Positions 36,033 to 44,312 of a stretch of 64,000 bases of DNA are shown in pieces (the stretch's first letter is position 1; each line of letters opens with the position of its first letter). Both the position numbers and the translations under genes were made by a program. The stretch is taken from the NCBI RefSeq assembly GCF_014695775.1, contig NZ_JACJOX010000049.1:186001-250000 (forward strand), written 5' to 3'. Below the pieces are notes generated by a model. The model did not search any database. It saw only the letters and a program-made list of their open reading frames with translations, and was not told where the DNA came from. The stretch comes from Leptolyngbya sp. FACHB-60. GTDB taxonomy: Bacteria; Cyanobacteriota; Cyanobacteriia; Phormidesmidales; Phormidesmidaceae.

Positions 36033-37781
36033 CTACTGCAACACAGACTCTAGCTGGTGCTGTTCCCAGAGGTTGCGGTAGAGGCCGGGCTGCTGCACCA
36101 GGTCGCGGTGGCGGCCCTGCTGCACAATGCGCCCCTTGTCCATCACAAAAATGCGATCGGCGGTGGCAGCAGCAGACATCTGGTGCGAGATAAACAGCAC
36201 TGTCTTTTGCTGAGTGCCTTCCGAGAGGGCGTTGAGAATGGCGGTGGCGGTGCGATTGTCCACGCTAGAGAGGGCGTCGTCGAGTACCAGAATGGGGGCA
36301 TCAACCACCAGGGCGCGGGCCAGGGCGGTGCGCTGCCGCTGCCCCCCAGAGAGGGTGATGCCGCGCTCACCCACGACGGTGTCGTAGTGGTGGGGAAAGT
36401 TCTGAATTTCTTCATCCATCTGGGCTTGCTTGGCGGCGTATTGCACCTCTGGGAACTCCATCATGGGTTCGCCGTAGCGGATGTTGTTGTTGATGCTGGT
36501 GCTAAACAGAAAGCTGTCTTGGGGCACGTAGGCGATCGCTCGTCTCAAATCGGCCAGCGGCAACTCAGTTACGTCGTAGCCATCCAGATAGAGCTGGCCG
36601 GGGCCGATGTCGAGCAGGCGGGGCAGGGCGTTGGCCAGGGTCGATTTGCCCGAGCCAATCGGGCCGACGATCGCAATTTGTTCCCCTGGCGCAATCTTAA
36701 AGTTCACCTCATCCAGCGCCGGAACTTTGCTGTCGGGGTAGGCGTAGTTGAGGTGACGGGCCTCTAGGCTGCCCTTGACCTGTTCCAGGGGCAGGGGGAT
36801 GGCGGTGGCGGCTGTCTGCACCTCAGGTTCGGCATCGAGGATTTCTTCAATGCGGTTGATGCTGACCTCACCGCGCTGGTAGGCGGTGATGGTGAACCCC
36901 AGCAGCGCGGTGGGAAACACCAGCCGCTCTACATAGAGCAGCAGCGCCACAAAGTCGCCCACGGTGATCACTCCCTCGGCGATCGCCCCCGCCCCCGTGG
37001 CCAAAATCACCAGCAGGCTCACACTGGCCAGCCCCCCCAGCAGCGGAAACAGCATGTTGCGGGTGCGGGCCAGCTTCAGGTTGGCATTGAGCAGGCTGGT
37101 GTTGCGGTGGTTAAAGGCGCGGCGCTCATTCTCTTCTTGGGCGTAGATTTTGATCAGCGCAATGCCGCTCATGTCTTCTTGAATCAGGTCGCTGAGGTCG
37201 GAAATGCGCTCTTGCACATGGAGCTGCTCGTTGCGCAGACGATCGCTAAAGGTCTGCACCAGCACCAGCATCAGCGGATAGACAATCAGCGAAATCAGCG
37301 TCAGCCGCACGTTGATCGACAGCATCACCGGCACCGTTAGTGCGTAGGCAAACAGGGTGTTGGCCAAGCTCAAAATCGCAAAACCCAGCAGGCGGCGAAT
37401 GTTGTCCACATCGCTGGTGGCGCGACTGATCAGCTCTCCGGCGGTGTTGCGGCCAAAGTAGGCAGGCTCCATGCCCAGCAGGTGCTGAAAGATGCGCTGC
37501 TTGAGGTCAAACTCCACCTGGCGACCCACTCCAAACAGGGTAATGCGCGACACCATGCGAATCACCCACATCACCGAGGCCAGCACCAGCACTAGCAGCG
37601 CGTAGTACATGATCCGGTCAAAACTGAAGGTGACCTGAAGCTCGTCGATGCCGTTGCGAATCAGCAGCGGTATCCATACGCCGACCAAATTCACAATAAA
37701 TAGTGCAACAACCCCCAGGGCAGTCTGTCGCCAGTGGGGTTTGAGGTAGGTACCCAGTTTTTGTAGCTGCGATCGCGCCAT
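36033..37781 (-). CDS. ABC transporter ATP-binding/permease protein (exporter half)
   Basis: 582-residue half-transporter: six membrane helices (about 20-310) then an ATPase domain (about 335-575). Walker A is VGPIGSGKSTLANAL, signature LSGGQRQRTALARAL, Walker B ILVLDDALSSVDNRTA and H-loop FISHQMS. The residue after the Walker B Asp is Asp rather than the usual Glu, as in the degenerate site of heterodimeric exporters such as YheI/TM287-type. It may therefore need a partner encoded elsewhere. Cargo is unknown (lipid, peptide or drug). Confidence 0.92.
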   Translation of the reverse strand: MARSQLQKLGTYLKPHWRQTALGVVALFIVNLVGVWIPLLIRNGIDELQVTFSFDRIMYYALLVLVLASVMWVIRMVSRITLFGVGRQVEFDLKQRIFQHLLGMEPAYFGRNTAGELISRATSDVDNIRRLLGFAILSLANTLFAYALTVPVMLSINVRLTLISLIVYPLMLVLVQTFSDRLRNEQLHVQERISDLSDLIQEDMSGIALIKIYAQEENERRAFNHRNTSLLNANLKLARTRNMLFPLLGGLASVSLLVILATGAGAIAEGVITVGDFVALLLYVERLVFPTALLGFTITAYQRGEVSINRIEEILDAEPEVQTAATAIPLPLEQVKGSLEARHLNYAYPDSKVPALDEVNFKIAPGEQIAIVGPIGSGKSTLANALPRLLDIGPGQLYLDGYDVTELPLADLRRAIAYVPQDSFLFSTSINNNIRYGEPMMEFPEVQYAAKQAQMDEEIQNFPHHYDTVVGERGITLSGGQRQRTALARALVVDAPILVLDDALSSVDNRTATAILNALSEGTQQKTVLFISHQMSAAATADRIFVMDKGRIVQQGRHRDLVQQPGLYRNLWEQHQLESVLQ

Positions 37782-37864
37782 AACATCCGCCCTAATTGCC
37801 CCCCTATCCTAGACGAATTTTGGGGGACGCATTGGAGGCATATCACGGGCTACAACGCCAGAGA

Positions 37865-37936
37865 GGTATAGGGTATAGGGTTTAAGGTCTAAGGCAAAGC
37901 CCTGGACCCTACACCTTGAACCCTGTACCCTATACC
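37865..37936. repeat. GGGTATAGGG-family inverted repeat, copy B
   Basis: Best preserved copy. Left arm 37865-37894 (GGTATAGGGTATAGGGTTTA...), 12-base loop, right arm 37907-37936 (... AACCCTGTACCCTATACC); arms are 30 bases with about four mismatches. It lies between two leftward genes, the ABC exporter (start 37781) and the DUF218 protein (stop 37997). Confidence 0.85.
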
Positions 37937-37996
37937 CCTGACCCTAACTGTTGAAGGATCTGGCGAGCCGATTCCTAACTGTCAAAACTGCTTCCA

Positions 37997-39121
37997 CTAG
38001 ATCGTCTCAACCACCTCATCCCACTGCATGCTGAAGGGAGGCAGCCAGCCCCGCAGGTAGTAGTAGATGGCGCTCAGCAGCTCGCCCCAGTAGCGCGTGG
38101 TCAGCGCCAGGGCGTTGACGTTGGGGGCCAGGTCGGCCAGGCTGGCCAGGGTATCGCGGTTTTCTTGGTTGGGGGTGCTATACAGCTCGGTGGGGGCCGC
38201 CACCACCTGAATGCCCTCATTTTCAAAGGCCAGGGCGGCGCGGCGCATGGTTAAAGCGGGGGCCACCAGCACCACTCGGTTGGCGTTGCGGTTGTTGCGG
38301 GCCGTTTCAAATCGGCCCGAGCGAGCAGGCGCAGTAAACAATCCCTGCTCGGTTAAAAAGTTCTTTTGGTCAACCACTGTGTTGCGAACGTCGGTGCCCG
38401 TGGCCTCAACCCGAATGCTCTCTGAGGGCACGCCCCGACCCACCAGCTGCTGACGAATCGCCTGCCTGAGGGGTTCTTGCTCCTCGCCCGTGCCAAACCG
38501 AGGCCCGGCGGTGACGGTGACGTAGGGGCGGGCCGCACTAATGCGGCTGTAGACGTTGGCGGCGCTGTTGAGCTGGGCCACCAGCGCCGGGTCGAGGGGG
38601 TTGTCGGCGTCAATGCGGCTGTTGAGGGCGTTGGTCAGGCGGTAAGCATCAGCGTTCTCGCCAATCACCACAATCGATACGGCCCGGTCTACCGGCACCT
38701 GGTCGATCGTGGGGCAGATGTCGCTACACAGCCGCTGCTGGCTGGCGTAGGCCCGCTGCACTGACTGTTCAGAATGGTTGACTAAGGCCCGCGCAATCAG
38801 CGGCATGCTGGCAAAAAATAAAATCAGCAGCGCCACGGTCACCATGCGCCCATTCACCTTGTTCATGCCGTTGCTGAGGGACAAGGCCAGTAGCGTAATC
38901 GCTCCGCCCAGGGGGGTGAGCGGAAACACCAAAAACTGCCAAAACACCCCAACGGTGCTGTCGTCGGGGAACAAAAACGCTGCCGCAATCAGCGCCAAGA
39001 TCATGGCTCCGCCAAACCAGGTCAAAAAGTTGGCGGGAATGAATTTTTTGAGCACCCACCACAGAAAGTAGCCGATGCCAAGCCACAGCAGCAGACGAGT
39101 TAATAGATTGAGAATATCCAT
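37997..39121 (-). CDS. YdcF/ElyC/SanA family (DUF218) membrane protein
   Basis: 374 residues. Three to four membrane segments in the first 120 residues (one at about 4-22, one at 28-45, a pair around 55-115), then a DUF218 domain (about 145-345). The block SIVVIGENADAYRLTNAL replaces the more usual V-V-L-G-G start; YVTVTAGPRFGTGEEQEPLRQ, ESIRVEATGTDVRNTVVDQ and NRVVLVAPALTMRRA follow in the typical order. ElyC-type proteins affect envelope carrier-lipid use. The chosen ATG begins MDILNLLTRLLLWLG. Confidence 0.85.
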   Translation of the reverse strand: MDILNLLTRLLLWLGIGYFLWWVLKKFIPANFLTWFGGAMILALIAAAFLFPDDSTVGVFWQFLVFPLTPLGGAITLLALSLSNGMNKVNGRMVTVALLILFFASMPLIARALVNHSEQSVQRAYASQQRLCSDICPTIDQVPVDRAVSIVVIGENADAYRLTNALNSRIDADNPLDPALVAQLNSAANVYSRISAARPYVTVTAGPRFGTGEEQEPLRQAIRQQLVGRGVPSESIRVEATGTDVRNTVVDQKNFLTEQGLFTAPARSGRFETARNNRNANRVVLVAPALTMRRAALAFENEGIQVVAAPTELYSTPNQENRDTLASLADLAPNVNALALTTRYWGELLSAIYYYLRGWLPPFSMQWDEVVETI

Positions 39122-39384
39122 AGTCAGATCGGCAACGGGCAGGTGGGCGCTGTAGGGCAAGAAGCGAAATTCGCCCCTTGGTCTGGGGTGGCTTGGCGGG
39201 GGCTAACCTGGCCCCGCAGGAACTCTCTGCAAAGCATACTTCAGTAACGAAAACTCGGGCTATGTGCGGCCCCAATCAGCCCCAAAGTCGTTCTTTGGCT
39301 ATAGAAGACTTTTTAATCGTGACGTGGTGGGTGGGCGGGGTTTCGTTCTGTGCTAAAAGGAATGGGTAGCAATAATTGCCGGTT

Positions 39385-41049
39385 ATGAAATCCCTCGGTG
39401 CCCCCTGGAAAGCCTCACTGCCACGGCCCGACGGCTGGACGCTGGGCGTGGGACTAATCGCCCTGGTGATGCTGTTACCGGTGGCAATCATTCTCGCCAG
39501 CCTGTTTACTAACTCCAGCGATGCTTGGGGGCACCTGGCGGCGACGGTGCTGCCCGAGTATGTTCGCAACTCGCTGGTGCTGATGGTGGGGGTGGGGCTG
39601 GGGGTGCTGGCGATCGGGGTGAGCACCGCCTGGCTGGTGAGCACCTGCCAGTTTTGGGGCCGCCGCTGGTTTGAGTGGTTGCTGCTGCTGCCCCTGGCTG
39701 CGCCCACCTACATCCTCGCCTACGTCTATACCGACACGCTGGAGTATTTTGGCCCGGTGCAGACGGCGCTGCGCGGCCTGTTTGGCTGGCAGCAAGCCAC
39801 CGACTACTGGTTCCCCAATATTCGCTCGATTGAGGGGGCGATTCTGCTGTTTAGCCTGACGCTCTACCCCTATGTGTATCTGCTGGCGCGGGTGGCGTTT
39901 TTAGAACAGTCAACCGCGACGCTGGAGGCGAGTCGCTGTTTGGGCTGTGGCCCCTGGCGCAGCTTTCGCACGGTGGCGCTGCCCCTGGCTCGTCCGGCGA
40001 TCGCCGCTGGCACCGCCCTGGCCCTAATGGAAACCCTGAACGACTTTGGCACTGTGGCCTACTTCAGCGTTTCGACGTTTACTACAGGCATCTATCGCAC
40101 CTGGTTTGGCATGGGCGATCGCCCGGCGGCGGTGCAGTTGTCGGCGGTGCTGCTGCTGTTTATCTTTGCGCTGGTGGTGCTAGAGCAGCGATCGCGCCGT
40201 CGGGCTCGCTACTACCAGGGCATGGCCCGCACGATTTCGCAGTCGCGCTACGAGCTGGGTGGGCTGCGGGCGGTGGGGGCCTGGCTGGTCTGCGCTGCGC
40301 CCGTGCTGCTGGGGCTAATCATCCCCACTGGGCTGCTGCTGGGGATGACGATTCGCAACGCCGAAGACACCCTTGATGGCGACTTTGTACTGCTAAGCAT
40401 CAACAGCCTGATATTGGCAGTGCTGGCGGCTCTACTGGCAGTGCTGCTGGCGCTGGTAATGGCCTATGGCCTGCGGCTCAACCGCACGCCGTTTCTCAAG
40501 CTCTCGGTGCAGGGGGCCAATCTAGGCTACGCGGTGCCGGGGGCGGTGATTGCGGTGGGCACGCTGATTCCCTTGGCGCAGTTTGACAATGCGATCGATG
40601 CCTGGATGCGACAGACGTTTGGCTTTTCGACTGGGCTGCTGCTGAGCGGCACGATTATTGCGCTGCTGTTTGCCTACCTGGTGCGGTTTTTGGCGGTGAG
40701 CTTTGGGGCGATCGAGGCGGGGTTGGGCAAAATTAAGCCTTCGCTGGATGATGCGGCCCGCAGCCTGGGCCAAACCCCCAACCAAACGCTGATGAAAATT
40801 CATCGTCCGCTACTGGGCAGCAGTTTGCTCACCGCCACCATGCTGGTGTTTGTGGATGTGATGAAGGAGCTGCCCGCCACGCTGATTATTCGCCCGTTTA
40901 ATTTTGACACGCTGGCGGTGCGGGTTTATCAATATGCCGCCGATGAGCGGCTGATTGAGGCTTCGGCCCCGGCGCTGGCGATCATTTTGGTGGGGTTGCT
41001 GCCGGTGCTGTGGTTGAGCAAGCAGATCGCCAACGAGGGTAAAGCCTAA
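39385..41049 (+). CDS. futB: ferric-iron ABC transporter permease (FutB/FbpB type)
   Basis: 554-residue permease made of two fused six-helix halves, as in SfuB/FbpB. Two EAA loops are visible, EASRCLGCGPWRSFRTVALPLA near 193 and DDAARSLGQTPNQTLMKIHRPL near 457. The family imports Fe3+ with a periplasmic binding protein and an ATPase. A matching binding protein (44313-45386) is on the opposite strand 3.3 kb away; no FutC-like ATPase is in the window. ATG 39385 is preferred over a TTG three codons upstream. Confidence 0.93.
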   Translation: MKSLGAPWKASLPRPDGWTLGVGLIALVMLLPVAIILASLFTNSSDAWGHLAATVLPEYVRNSLVLMVGVGLGVLAIGVSTAWLVSTCQFWGRRWFEWLLLLPLAAPTYILAYVYTDTLEYFGPVQTALRGLFGWQQATDYWFPNIRSIEGAILLFSLTLYPYVYLLARVAFLEQSTATLEASRCLGCGPWRSFRTVALPLARPAIAAGTALALMETLNDFGTVAYFSVSTFTTGIYRTWFGMGDRPAAVQLSAVLLLFIFALVVLEQRSRRRARYYQGMARTISQSRYELGGLRAVGAWLVCAAPVLLGLIIPTGLLLGMTIRNAEDTLDGDFVLLSINSLILAVLAALLAVLLALVMAYGLRLNRTPFLKLSVQGANLGYAVPGAVIAVGTLIPLAQFDNAIDAWMRQTFGFSTGLLLSGTIIALLFAYLVRFLAVSFGAIEAGLGKIKPSLDDAARSLGQTPNQTLMKIHRPLLGSSLLTATMLVFVDVMKELPATLIIRPFNFDTLAVRVYQYAADERLIEASAPALAIILVGLLPVLWLSKQIANEGKA

Positions 41050-41107
41050 GCTACAGGGCAGTTCGCTAAGATATCAGGCATATCCGTGAATGGGGCCAGG
41101 TTAACTC

Positions 41108-41719
41108 ATGTCTAGCCTGCTGGTTAAATCCGTTCAGACACTGTTGCCGATCAATCTTTCATCGCTCCTCGCTGTGCCGCAGATGAGTGATGAGCAGTTT
41201 TATGATTTTTGCCGAACGAATCCTGACTTGCGGATTGAGCGGAATGCAAACGGAGAAATTGTGGTGATGCCGCCAGCCTTTGCTGATACTGGAAACCGGA
41301 ATGGCAGGGTTTTTGGACAGCTTTATGTCTGGGCAGAAGCCGATGGCACTGGGGAGGTCTTTGACTCTAGCTCGGGCTTTACGCTGCTAAATGGTGCCAT
41401 GCGCTCCCCTGATGCCGCCTGGATTTTGTCTGATCGCTGGAACAGGCTGGAACCTGAGCAGCAGGCATCGTTTGCACCGATCGCGCCTGATTTTGTTGTA
41501 GAGCTACGGTCGAGTAGTGATACGTTGGCGAGTTTGCAAGACAAGATGGCTGAATATATCGCCAATAGGGTGCGGTTGGGAGTGTTAATCGATCGCAAGC
41601 AGCGTCAAGTTCATGTCTATCGGCCCGAGCAAGCGCCGGAGATTTTAGATAATCCTGAGTTGGTTAGTTGCGAACCCGAAATGCCAGGGTTCAGGCTAAG
41701 GATGGCAAAAGTTTGGTAA
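41108..41719 (+). CDS. Uma2 family (DUF820) endonuclease-like protein
   Basis: 203 residues, complete. Key parts: MSDEQFYDFCRTNPDLRIERNANGEIVVMPP, then SPDAAWIL with the metal Asp near 96, FVVELRSSSDTLASLQDKMAEYI near 125 with the catalytic Glu, and the closing MPGFRLRMAKVW. The nuclease signature is intact; the role is unknown. It belongs to a different Uma2 branch from the copy at 16.5 kb (SPDAAWIL form). Lies between futB and the LRR gene. Confidence 0.92.
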   Translation: MSSLLVKSVQTLLPINLSSLLAVPQMSDEQFYDFCRTNPDLRIERNANGEIVVMPPAFADTGNRNGRVFGQLYVWAEADGTGEVFDSSSGFTLLNGAMRSPDAAWILSDRWNRLEPEQQASFAPIAPDFVVELRSSSDTLASLQDKMAEYIANRVRLGVLIDRKQRQVHVYRPEQAPEILDNPELVSCEPEMPGFRLRMAKVW

Positions 41720-41836
41720 CTGTAAGAGACCATTTATAAAGAGGTATCCTCGCACGAGTTCGTAGCGGGTGTCGGTGCGATCGCTGTAGTGCAGGTATTG
41801 CTCAAAGCTGAGGGTGGTGAGGGCGGTCTGGGTCAT
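41720..41836 (-). pseudogene. N-terminal remnant of a Uma2 family gene
   Basis: On the minus strand an ATG at 41834-41836 starts TLSFEQYLHYSDRTDTRYEL and VRG, which is the classic Uma2 N-terminus (T-x-E-x-Y-L...R-Y-E-L-V-x-G). After about 35 codons it runs into unrelated sequence and a stop at the end of the complete plus-strand Uma2 gene. A second broken Uma2 in this window, here the head rather than the tail. Confidence 0.6.
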
Positions 41837-42047
41837 GGGGGTCTCTGGCTATGCCTGGAGAGCTGAGATCATGATGGCATATAGGGCCGAGATCGGTTTA
41901 GGCGTAGATTTCGGCGCATACGCTGGATGGGTTGATCGCAGTGCTGACGGGAGTTTTGTTGCGGTAGCGAGCCGGGATGGCCCGAAAGCGGAATGGGCAG
42001 GCTATAACTCAGGCGGTAGGTGGGTTTTGCAATGTAAGGGCAAGCCG
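41837..42047. other. leader region upstream of the LRR gene
   Basis: 211 bases between the Uma2 remnant and the LRR start. The LRR frame stays open through it, giving a possible N-terminal extension from ATG codons at about 41871-41874 (MMAYRAEIGLGVDFG...). That extension does not resemble LRR-protein starts, so it is left out, but a longer protein is possible. Confidence 0.35.
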
Positions 42048-44153
42048 ATGGCACAGGATGAGGCATACCGGATAGCGGAAGAGCGGATTGCAGCTGCGCT
42101 GAAGGAAGGGACCACTGAGCTGGATTTGAGTGAATTGGGGCTGACTGGGGTACCTGATAGCGTCGTAAATCTGTTGAATCTCACAACGCTTGACCTTTCC
42201 CACAATCAACTCACGGTGATTCCCGATGCGATCGCCCAGCTCACCAATCTCACAGAGCTTGATCTGGGGGGTAATCAACTCACGGTAATTCCTGAGGTGG
42301 TAACTCAGCTCATCCATCTGACAAGGCTTGAACTTTACGAGAATCAACTCACGGCAATTCCCCAAGCGATCGCTCAGCTCACCAATCTCAGAATGTTTGA
42401 CCTTTGTGCCAATCAAATCACTGAATTTCCCGAGGCGATCGCCCAGCTCACCAATCTCACAGAGCTTCACCTTTGTATTAACCAAATCACGGCGATTCCC
42501 GAGGCGATCGTTCAGCTTAGCAAGCTCACTACGATTAACCTTGGGGGCAATCAACTCACGGCGATTCCCGAGGCGATCTTGAGACTGACTAATCTCACTA
42601 CGCTTAACCTTCCCAGCAATCAAATCACTAAGATTTCCAAGGCGATTATCCAGCTTACCAAGCTTACAATGCTTGACCTTTCCGGAAATCCAATCACGGA
42701 GATTTCCGAGGCGATCGCCCAACTCACCAATCTCACAAAACTTAACCTTGCCTTCAATCGAATGACGGAGATTTCCGAGACGCTCGCCCAACTTACCAAT
42801 CTCACAGAGCTTGACCTATCCTTCAACCAAATCACGGCGATACCCGAGACGCTCGCTCAACTTACCAATCTCACAGAGCTTCACCTTAACGACAATCAAA
42901 TAACGGCGATACCCAAGACAATCGCCAATCTTACTAATCTCAAAACCCTTTACCTTGGCGGCAATCAAATTACGGCAATTCCTGAGGCGATCGCTCAACT
43001 CACTAATCTCAAAACCCTTTACCTTGGCGGCAATCAAATCACGATGATACCTGAGACGATTGCCCAGCTTACCAAGCTCACATGGCTTTACCTTGCCTTC
43101 AATCGAATCACGGCAATTCCCGAGGCGATCGCTAATCTCACTAATCTCACAGAACTTTCCCTTGGGGGCAATCAAATCACGATGATACCTGAGGCCATCG
43201 CCCAGCTTACCAAGCTTACAATGCTTGACCTTTGCGGAAATCGAATCACGGCAATTCCCGAGGCGATCGCTAATCTCACTAATCTCACACAAATTTCCCT
43301 TTCTGAGAATCAAATCACCGAGATACCCGAGGCGATCGCCCAACTTACCAATCTCACACGGCTTGACCTATCCTTCAATCAAATTACGACGATATCCGAG
43401 GCGATTGCCCATCTCACTAACCTCACAGGGCTTTGCCTTAAGAGCAATCAAATTACAGCGATTCCTGAAGCGATTGCCAATCTCATCAACTTCCCAATGC
43501 TTGACCTTTCTGAGAATCAAATTACGGTGATTCCCGAGGCGCTCACCCGGCTTACCAAGCTTACAAAGCTCAACCTTTCTTTCAATCAAATCGCCGAGGT
43601 ACCCGAAGCGCTCGCCCAACTTACCAAGCTTACAGAGCTTGACCTTTCCTTCAATCAAATTACTGATATACCCGAGGCGATCGCCCAGCTTACTAGTCTG
43701 ACAAGACTTGACCTTAAGGGTAATCAACTCATGGCGATACCCGAGGCGATCGCCAATCTCACCAGTCTCAACGAGCTTTACCTTTGGGACAATCAAATTA
43801 CCGAGATACCCAAGACGATTGCTAATCTCACTAATCTCACAGAACTTTCCCTTGGGGGTAATCAAATCACAGCGATACCTGAGGCCATCGCCCAGCTCAC
43901 CAATCTGACAGGGCTTTATCTTCGCAACAATCAAATCACGGCGATACCCGAAGCGATCGCCCAGCTCACCAATCTTATAGCACTTGACCTTTCTGAGAAT
44001 CAAATCACCGAGATACCCAAGGCGATCGCTCAGCTCACCAATCTTACAGGGCTTGACCTTTATCGCAACCCTCTTGATCCTATTTTGCAAAGCGCCTACT
44101 CGGGAGGCATTGAGGAGCTTTTTGCTTATCTCAGAAGTTTGCAAAATTCTTAG
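42048..44153 (+). CDS. leucine-rich-repeat protein, about 28 repeats of 23 residues
   Basis: 701-residue protein, almost entirely LRR. A short cap (MAQDEAYRIAEERIAAALK, then ELDLSELGLTGVPDSV) leads into about 28 repeats of form L-T-N-L-T-x-L-D-L-x-x-N-Q-I-T-x-I-P-E-A-I-A-Q, ending with the cap NPLDPILQSAYSGGIEELFAYL. This N-cap and end cap are those of cyanobacterial LRR-Roc/COR GTPases, but the GTPase is absent. No signal peptide, so cytoplasmic; binding scaffold by inference. AAGGG 10 bases before ATG 42048 supports the start. A perfect hairpin lies downstream. Confidence 0.9.
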   Translation: MAQDEAYRIAEERIAAALKEGTTELDLSELGLTGVPDSVVNLLNLTTLDLSHNQLTVIPDAIAQLTNLTELDLGGNQLTVIPEVVTQLIHLTRLELYENQLTAIPQAIAQLTNLRMFDLCANQITEFPEAIAQLTNLTELHLCINQITAIPEAIVQLSKLTTINLGGNQLTAIPEAILRLTNLTTLNLPSNQITKISKAIIQLTKLTMLDLSGNPITEISEAIAQLTNLTKLNLAFNRMTEISETLAQLTNLTELDLSFNQITAIPETLAQLTNLTELHLNDNQITAIPKTIANLTNLKTLYLGGNQITAIPEAIAQLTNLKTLYLGGNQITMIPETIAQLTKLTWLYLAFNRITAIPEAIANLTNLTELSLGGNQITMIPEAIAQLTKLTMLDLCGNRITAIPEAIANLTNLTQISLSENQITEIPEAIAQLTNLTRLDLSFNQITTISEAIAHLTNLTGLCLKSNQITAIPEAIANLINFPMLDLSENQITVIPEALTRLTKLTKLNLSFNQIAEVPEALAQLTKLTELDLSFNQITDIPEAIAQLTSLTRLDLKGNQLMAIPEAIANLTSLNELYLWDNQITEIPKTIANLTNLTELSLGGNQITAIPEAIAQLTNLTGLYLRNNQITAIPEAIAQLTNLIALDLSENQITEIPKAIAQLTNLTGLDLYRNPLDPILQSAYSGGIEELFAYLRSLQNS
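42180..44075 (+). repeat. 69-base tandem repeats encoding the LRR solenoid
   Basis: About 28 tandem units of 69 bases with high DNA identity. About a dozen carry the exact HIP1 octamer GCGATCGC at the same place (codons for E-A-I-A). Neighbouring units differ mainly at solvent-exposed LRR positions, consistent with unequal exchange and gene conversion. Confidence 0.9.
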
Positions 44154-44249
44154 GAGGTTGAAACCTGCATAGAGCCAAGCTGGAGTCTCTGAGCTTGGCG
44201 GTCAAGCTCTCCAGTCTCCATTAGCAATCCTCAAACCCTTTAAACGATA

Positions 44250-44278
44250 AATGCCCTCTCAAACATTGAGAGGGCATT
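44250..44278. terminator. bidirectional terminator between the LRR gene and futA
   Basis: Perfect 13-base-pair stem AATGCCCTCTCAA / TTGAGAGGGCATT with loop ACA, midway between two convergent genes. An imperfect hairpin (CTGGA ... GAGCTTG / CAAGCTC ... TCCAG, 44180-44214) lies closer to the LRR stop. Confidence 0.8.
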
Positions 44279-44312
44279 CGTCAGTCAGCAAATGGGGCTG
44301 GCTACTCTAGCC

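Noticed and set aside
42180..44075. Regular tandem repeats considered as a CRISPR array
   Set aside because: Units are contiguous 69-base coding repeats with no unique spacers and give an LRR protein.
42009..44144. Three long minus-strand open frames (258-260, 175 and 258 residues) with periodic repeats, antisense to the LRR gene
   Set aside because: They mirror the 69-base periodicity of the LRR units and arise because the repeat has no stops in that frame; no start signals and the plus-strand protein is a clear family.
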